Source: Schizophyllum amplum (lineage: Eukaryota > Basidiomycota > Agaricomycetes > Agaricales > Schizophyllaceae). From it: a stretch of 64,000 bases of DNA. The position numbers and the translations under genes were made by a program. The notes under the pieces are model-generated. The model made no database searches. It saw nothing but the letters and a program-made list of their open reading frames with translations, and was not told where the DNA came from. The stretch lies in NCBI GenBank assembly GCA_007026445.1, contig VDMD01000015.1, positions 310,001 to 374,000 of the forward strand, in the 5' to 3' direction. Below are positions 58,402 through 64,000 of the stretch, one piece after another (position 1 is the first letter of the stretch; every line of letters starts with the position of its first letter).

Positions 58402-61400
58402 TCATTGCACATCCACCATAGACCGTCGCCACTTCGCGGTCATCTCGTCGACCTTGAGCACCACGCCCGCCGCCGCCCTTCGCAGGCGTACCTCATGCTC
58501 GCCTCCGCCGCCTTCGACCAACGCACCCTTCTCCAACTGCGAGAAGATCGCCCCGGCCCACTCTCCTACGCCCAGAAGGAGGGCTGTGTGCTCCAGCCCC
58601 ATGCTCTGCCCCCCATCCAACTCCAAGCACCCGTCCAGGATCACGATGGCCAGCTCCAGCGCCGCCGTCAGCACCGCCGCTTGCTTCCCATTCTCCTCGT
58701 CATCCTGGCCGCCGGCATTCAACTCCGCGACGCTCACTGGCCGCGCTCCAAGGGTCAGCGCGAGCTCGAGCGCTTCGGGCGCGACGACCGCGAGCCACTC
58801 CGGTGCGTTCTGCGCAGCGTGTACGAGCACTGCAAGCGCGCCAAGGAACCGCGATAGCACCAACGCCCCGAGCACGAGCCCCGCACCGGCACCGCGGTAC
58901 CGCTGGTGCGCCGCGCGGTGGGCTGTACGCTCCTCACGCGACCGCTCGTCGCGGAAGTACACCCAGAAGCGATTTATGAGTGGCATGATGAAGCATTCTG
59001 CCGCAACCTCGGTGAAGGTCTTTCGCGGGTGCCGCTGGCGTAGACGATGCGCGGACTTGGGTGACCTTCGATTGAGGGCGCATGCGAAGGCGCCGTTCGC
59101 GAGCGAGAGCGGGGATGGCATCTTCAGCGGCGGGCGATTCTTGTCTAGCGCGTTGCGCGTGATGCCCTCGAGGAGGTGAGGCAGGGGGCCAGCGGCCTGC
59201 GAGTCTGCGAGATATCTTTGATGCAGAGCGGGTGGGAGCATTTTGCTGGGGAACGCAGTACGTGCCGCGGGAACGGCAGATGGCGGCACTGACAGCCCAG
59301 CGAGGTCGCGCGCGCCGAGAGCGAGCGCGTTGAGTATAGCGTATCGCTGCACTGCAGAATACTGATTTTGGAACAATGCTTCCGACAGTGCACTGCGAAA
59401 ACGTCAGCAAATCGCGCACTTCATGCATGCAGCCCGACTCACGGCGCGGCCTTCCGCGAAGAGCACGCCGCCAACGCCGTCAGCGCGCCCTGGCGCTTCT
59501 CCTCGAAACCCTCCAAGTCATAGTTATCCTGCAACGAGGCCAACGCATACACCAGATTGTCCGCATTCTCCTCCAGCTCGGTCCCATAGTGCCGCTTCTT
59601 GCGGATGAGCTCCTCGGCGCAGGCGAGCGCGACCTCAAGCCGGCGGAACTCCTCCTGCGCCTCGATCTGCTGTGCCCCTGCGGGCCGCGAAGGAGCTGTC
59701 CAAGCTGGGCAAGGTAGACGGGGCGGGGGACTTTGGGTTGACCGAGGGCGAGTGTGGGGTCGCGCTCGATCTCGGCGAGGTCGGAAGGTGTTGGGGAGGG
59801 CGACCGGGAGGATGCGGGGGACGCGTAGCCCTCGAGGGAGTCGTCGGAATCATAACCAGACGAGATGAGAGAGATGGGCTCTTCCTTCAGCGCGGCTGCG
59901 GCAGAAGGAGTGACGAGCTCCTCGACATGTGTATTGTCCAATGGGATGCTTGGTGAGGAAGTAGTGGCCTCCGGCTGCGGCTCCAGTACGTTCAGTTCCG
60001 CGTCTATATCACGCGCGCCGATCAGCGCACGCAACTCGCGGCACCAGACGCTGCTCCTGTCCGAGCCATCCCAGTCCCCAAAGTCGAGCGTTTTGCTCGC
60101 GTAGCGCGCCACGGTTTCGGCGACGAGCATGCCGCATTGACGCACCCCCGTGTCCATGTGTCCAATGTATACACTGACGCCAGACACGAAGGCGGGCGAT
60201 ACGGCAAGTCTCGTCACCGTAGGATGAGATGGCGGAAAGTAGGACGCAGTAAGCAAGAGAAGGGAAGTGATGTCTGCAAAGAACTTACAATCAGCTTGCA
60301 CAATTTGTGGCGCGAGGAAAGAGGCTTACAGTGATGTCGCGAGAGGAGGGAGTGTTTGACGTGATCCGCCGTGGACCAAAGGTCTAGGACGTTGGTGAGC
60401 AGACGCTCCAGTCCTGTGAAGGATTGTTAACGAGGTGGGACCGCAGTTGCAAAACTATGCGTACCTTCGATGTTAGTCCCGTCCCATGAGGACGATGCAG
60501 TCCAGCAAACAAAGATGCGCGCATGCGTCTCCTTCCATTCACGCCCCAGCATGATGCCGAAAGCCAGGTCACGTATCTGGGAATCCTTGCTCGCGTAACC
60601 CAGTATACCAGCGAGGACCAGCGCCTCTTGCTTGATAAGCGCCCGTCGCTGCGACGTCCCATCCGTGCCCTTGCCATTCACGTCAAGCGCGGCAAACAGC
60701 GACACCAGCACGATCTGCGTCGTAGTCGTCGACGGTATCGCCGCCACCAGCTCACTTACAGTGCGCGCGTAGTCGCCATTACCCAGCTTCCGCCTCATAA
60801 CAGGCAGCGTGCTCCGCCAGAAGGATGGCTGTGACCGCGCGGCGGGCGGTGCGGGCGGGAACGCGCCTACGTTCGCGAGCTTGGTGAGCACGTACGCGAG
60901 TGAGGGTAGCGCACCTGGACAACGTAAACTCGCGCCGGATCGTTGGGAGGAGGGGGCGCGGCGCACCTCGCGGCGGCAGGGCAGACACTAGGCATTCATA
61001 GCGCGTACAGAGGTGGCTGATGTAGGGTTCGTACTCTAGCGCGGGAGGCGGCATGCGGGTGCGGTTTGCAACCTTGCCGGGTACGGCGCACAGGTCACGG
61101 ATGTAATCCTCCCAAGCGCACTGCTCCTTGCTCGTAAAAGACTTGTTGGCGAAGATGGCGGTGTGCATGCGGTCGAGAGGATACTCGATAGCAATTCGCG
61201 CCAGCATTTTGATGCTAAAGTCTGTGAGTGGTAGAGACAAGATGGTGGAGAGAGCATTAGGACGATTTCTGCAGCAGCTGTAGTGCCGTAGGAGAAGGCG
61301 TCCGGACAAAAGTACTGTGTTACAAGAGGCATGGCCTGTTTTTCCTCTACAGTGGTGTCCCAGGTCGGAACCACGTGCTGAATGAGAGCGGATTGAACAG

Positions 61401-61593
61401 AGGGTCCATGCCGGGGGATGGAGAATGTTCCGCTCGCAAGAGGATTGGTGTTATGCTGGCGCAAAGGAGGCGGTAAGAGCCCAATGCTGTCCAAAGGAGC
61501 GGCCAGAAGCGCGAGGAGGGTTTCTGCGTCAGATATAGGCGCCTTGAGTTGATTGAGAATTTCCCGAACAGGGCTGTCGCCGTAGTCTGTCAT
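58402..61593 (-). CDS. TEL2: Telomere length regulation protein Tel2 (TELO2/Clk2), with two 1-nt frame breaks
   Basis: Start MTDYGDSPVREIL at 61593. The helical-repeat body includes EYPLDRMHTAIFANKSFTSK, SLAYVLTKLANVGAFPP and DLWSTADHVKHSLLS. The acidic SGYDSDDSLEGY block and the C-terminal RYAILNALALGARDLAGL follow, the usual Tel2 order. With Tti1/Tti2 and Hsp90 it assembles ATM, ATR and TOR kinases; CK2 phosphorylates the acidic serines in relatives. Frame loss occurs near 61256..61260 (EIVL then NALSTILSLPLTDF) and 59681..59688 (LLRG then PAGAQQIEAQEEF). Each is repaired by one base and neither is explained by an intron. Confidence 0.88.
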
Positions 61594-62046
61594 TGGAAGA
61601 TGCTATGCGAACAGGTCAGTATCATGGCGGTTCGGGACAAGATGCGTTGAGGTGAGGCTCGGCGCCGACAGCGTTCAGCTGACTTGCCAGCGATGTTCAA
61701 GATCTCCGGCGGACAGCGTCTATCGCGTCCATCGCGGCCATCTCTCAGCTGACTCCAAGGACAATGGAAGGCTTATCGACTTCCATTGTTCGGTTGGTTT
61801 CCCAGGGCGCCTCAGGGCCTCGAGGCGCACGGATTTCCTCAATTGTCAAGGCCAACGTGCCCGCAACGTTGACCGCCGCCTCGAGGCCCCGGGGTTTATG
61901 ACTTCCTGCTAGCTTGCACGCGCCTTCTCCACTTTCTTTTCCACTGATCCCAACGCCCGGGCCTCTCTGATAACTGGGGCGCACAGTCGGCCAGCAGAGA
62001 TTATCTCCCACATCGCGTCGAGAGCCCGCGCGCTTCACGACTACTC
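61594..62046. promoter_or_regulatory. Divergent TEL2 / HSPA12-like upstream region
   Basis: 453 bp between two divergent start codons. No TATA box or other clear element seen. Confidence 0.4.
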
Positions 62047-64000
62047 ATGAAATCCCCATCGGATACCCGGAAGCCGTACGGCGGCCCCGTACGGTCACTC
62101 GTCATCGCGCTCGACGTCGGGACCACCTTCAGTGGCGTGCGTCGTCTGCTGTGGTCGCGGCGCTCGACTGATTAACCTCTAGGTCTCCTACGCCATCCTC
62201 GAACCGGGCTTCATCCCCAAGATACACGGAGTCACCAGGTGCGTGCGCGAGCCGACGATCGCGACAAGCGCCTGACTCGTCGCAGATTCCCCGGCCAAGA
62301 GCACGTCGCGGGCAACTCCAAGATCCCCAGTGTCCTCTGGTACGACCGCCATGGTAAGATGGTCGCCGCAGGCGCCGAAGCAGAGACCGCCACCATCGTC
62401 TCCCAGGCTGAGGAGGAGGGCTGGATCAAGGCCGAGCTCTTCAAGCTCCGCCTCCGCCCGCGCACCATGAAGCTCTCCATGAACGGGATGCGCCTCAGTC
62501 CCCTCCCCCAAGGCATGTCCGCCGTCGAAGTCTTTGGCGACTTCCTCCGCTACCTCTTCCATTGCACCCGCAACTTCATCATCGACACCCATGCCAATGG
62601 AGCCAGCCTCTGGAGCATGGTCGAGAAGAACCTGCAGTTCGTCCTTTCCCATCCCAACGGCTGGGAGGGCGCGCAGCAGACTAAGATGCGCCGCGCCGCC
62701 GTCTACGGCCGCCTCGTACCCGACACCAACGAGGGCAAAGCTCGCATATGGTTCGTCACGGAAGGCGAGGCCAGCCTGCACGCCTGTGTCCTCAACGGAC
62801 TCGCTGCCGATGTCCTTTCTGTGCGTGTTACCCACACTCGCTCTGAACCGCCTCTCATAATCTTACAGAACCCATCCAATCACGGTTTCATCGTCGCCGA
62901 CGCGGGCGGAGGCACGCTCGACATCAGCTCGTACGCCATCCGCGGGACATCACCACTCGTCATGGAGGAGATAGCGCCGCCTGACTGTGAGTCTGCAGCC
63001 ACCGTGTCGCCTCATCTTCTCATACTCTGCAGGTATATTCGCCGGTTCCGTCTTCGTCAGCCGTCGCGCGAGGCAGTTTTTGGAAGGTGCGGGCGTCACT
63101 GTCCTCACCACTGTTTTCTTCCAACTAACGCCCACCAGAGAAATTGAAGAACTCCAAATACGGCACCGACGATGCGCTGGACCACATCGCGAGGAAGTTT
63201 GACGAGACGACGAAGCGGCTCTTCCGCGACGAGCGCGACATGCAGTTTATTCCATTCGGTTCCCCGCTTGACAAGGACCCAACTGTAGGCATCCGGGGAG
63301 GACAGTTGAAGTTGACCGGGTGCGCGGGTCTGATGCGTGACCCTTAGTCTATGTGCACTTACACAGTCTAACAGAGCGGAAGTTGCTGACCTGTTCGAAC
63401 CGTCTGTGCAAGGTGCGTCTTGCCATAAATACGTACGGGGGCAACTGGGGCTTACAGATTTCTTGTAGCCGCGGTCGATGCGATCAAGGGTCAGATTGAA
63501 GCCTCTCAAGGCATGATCAAGTCCGTCTGGCTTGTCGGAGGTTTCGCTGCGAGCCCTTGGCTCTTCTCACAACTCCTGGACCGCCTTGCGCCCTTCAAGA
63601 TCGTCGTCAGCCGGCCGGACGCTCAAACGTGCGTTGTTTTCTTTCTTTTTTTTCTATCAGTATGGTTCTCATCAGTTATTCTTCGCCTTCCCATTTTTTG
63701 CACAACTCGTGCTGTTATTTTACCACAGTTCGAAAGCAGTCGCCGACGGCGCAATCGGCTTCTACTGTGACCACCACGTCTCCGCTCGTATGGCACGTTT
63801 CATGTACGGTGTCGAGTTCCTCAGGGAATATGACCCGAAGGACCGTGAGCACGTCAAACGCAAGGGTCGCCTCTGTGAGCTGCCGTCCGGCCCGAAGCTG
63901 CTTCCGGATGCGTTCGACTGCATTCTGGCGAGGGTGTGTGCGATTCGGCTTCAGAAGGTCACACAGTGATGCTGACGGTCGTCGTGATTGTGTAGGGCGT
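62047..64000 (+). CDS. HSPA12-like Hsp70 family protein, 3' end outside the window
   Basis: Start MKSPSDTRKPYGG at 62047, then the phosphate-1 loop ALDVGTTFSGVSYAIL after intron 1. Further features: SKIPSVLWYDRHGKMVAAGAEA, LHACVLNGL, the phosphate-2 loop VADAGGGTLDISSYAI, WLVGGFAASPWL (adenosine motif) and VADGAIGFYCDHHVSARM. This is the divergent actin-fold ATPase group near animal HSPA12 that is expanded in Agaricomycetes, not a canonical chaperone; the substrate-binding domain is not recognisable. All introns join in frame. An intron donor near 63933 suggests the gene continues past the right edge. Confidence 0.85.

Overview
The window is nuclear DNA from a filamentous basidiomycete, most likely an Agaricomycete. 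The support is GC-rich coding sequence, many introns of about 45-57 nt (GTRNG donors, YAG acceptors), and typical fungal single-copy genes: SPC24, the CAF-1 large subunit, an Ssb-type Hsp70, MIC60 and an HSPA12-like Hsp70. No bacterial operons, rRNA, CRISPR or convincing tRNA were seen. Gene models below were built by joining frames across splice sites. For several genes the summed exons are an exact multiple of three, which supports the models.

Layout, left to right. A serine carboxypeptidase (CPY type, minus) is cut by the left edge. SPC24 (+) converges on RFC2 (-). RFC2 and the CAF-1 large subunit (+) share a 117-bp divergent promoter with two MCB-type ACGCGT boxes. A C2H2 zinc-finger gene (+) follows; its paralogue lies 15 kb downstream with a near-identical 5' region. 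Next is the divergent pair SSB1 (-) / MRP4 (+), then two short-chain dehydrogenases (SDR1 +, SDR2 -) with a TA-flanked MITE-like element between them. A 2.4-kb gene-poor stretch leads to MIH1/CDC25 (+), zinc-finger paralogue 2 (+), a decayed SDR relic (-), TRP2 (+), a GDSL esterase (-) and an unrecognised gene (+). Then come SDR3 and SDR4 (-), CRM1/XPO1 (-) divergent from TMA20 (+), a 2.4-kb gene-poor stretch, an acidic low-complexity protein (-), APC3/CDC27 (-), CCT1 (-), an SH3/TBC protein (+), MIC60 (+), TEL2 (-), and an HSPA12-like Hsp70 (+) cut by the right edge.

Most genes are housekeeping. Cell-cycle and chromosome functions are well represented: SPC24 (kinetochore), RFC2 and CAF-1 (replication and chromatin assembly), CDC25 (mitotic entry), APC3 (mitotic exit) and TEL2 (PIKK assembly). 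The accessory part is an SDR family of four copies plus a relic, the duplicated zinc-finger genes and the MITE.

Several genes that are otherwise well conserved carry single-base frame disruptions: SDR4, TMA20, TEL2 (two), the TBC gene (many) and possibly MIC60. Either the assembly has base-level indels or some of these genes are decaying; raw reads are needed to decide. I found no clearly new multi-gene system. The most interesting signals are the shared MCB promoter, the gene-conversion-like identity between the zinc-finger promoters, and the TBC protein lacking both GAP catalytic fingers.
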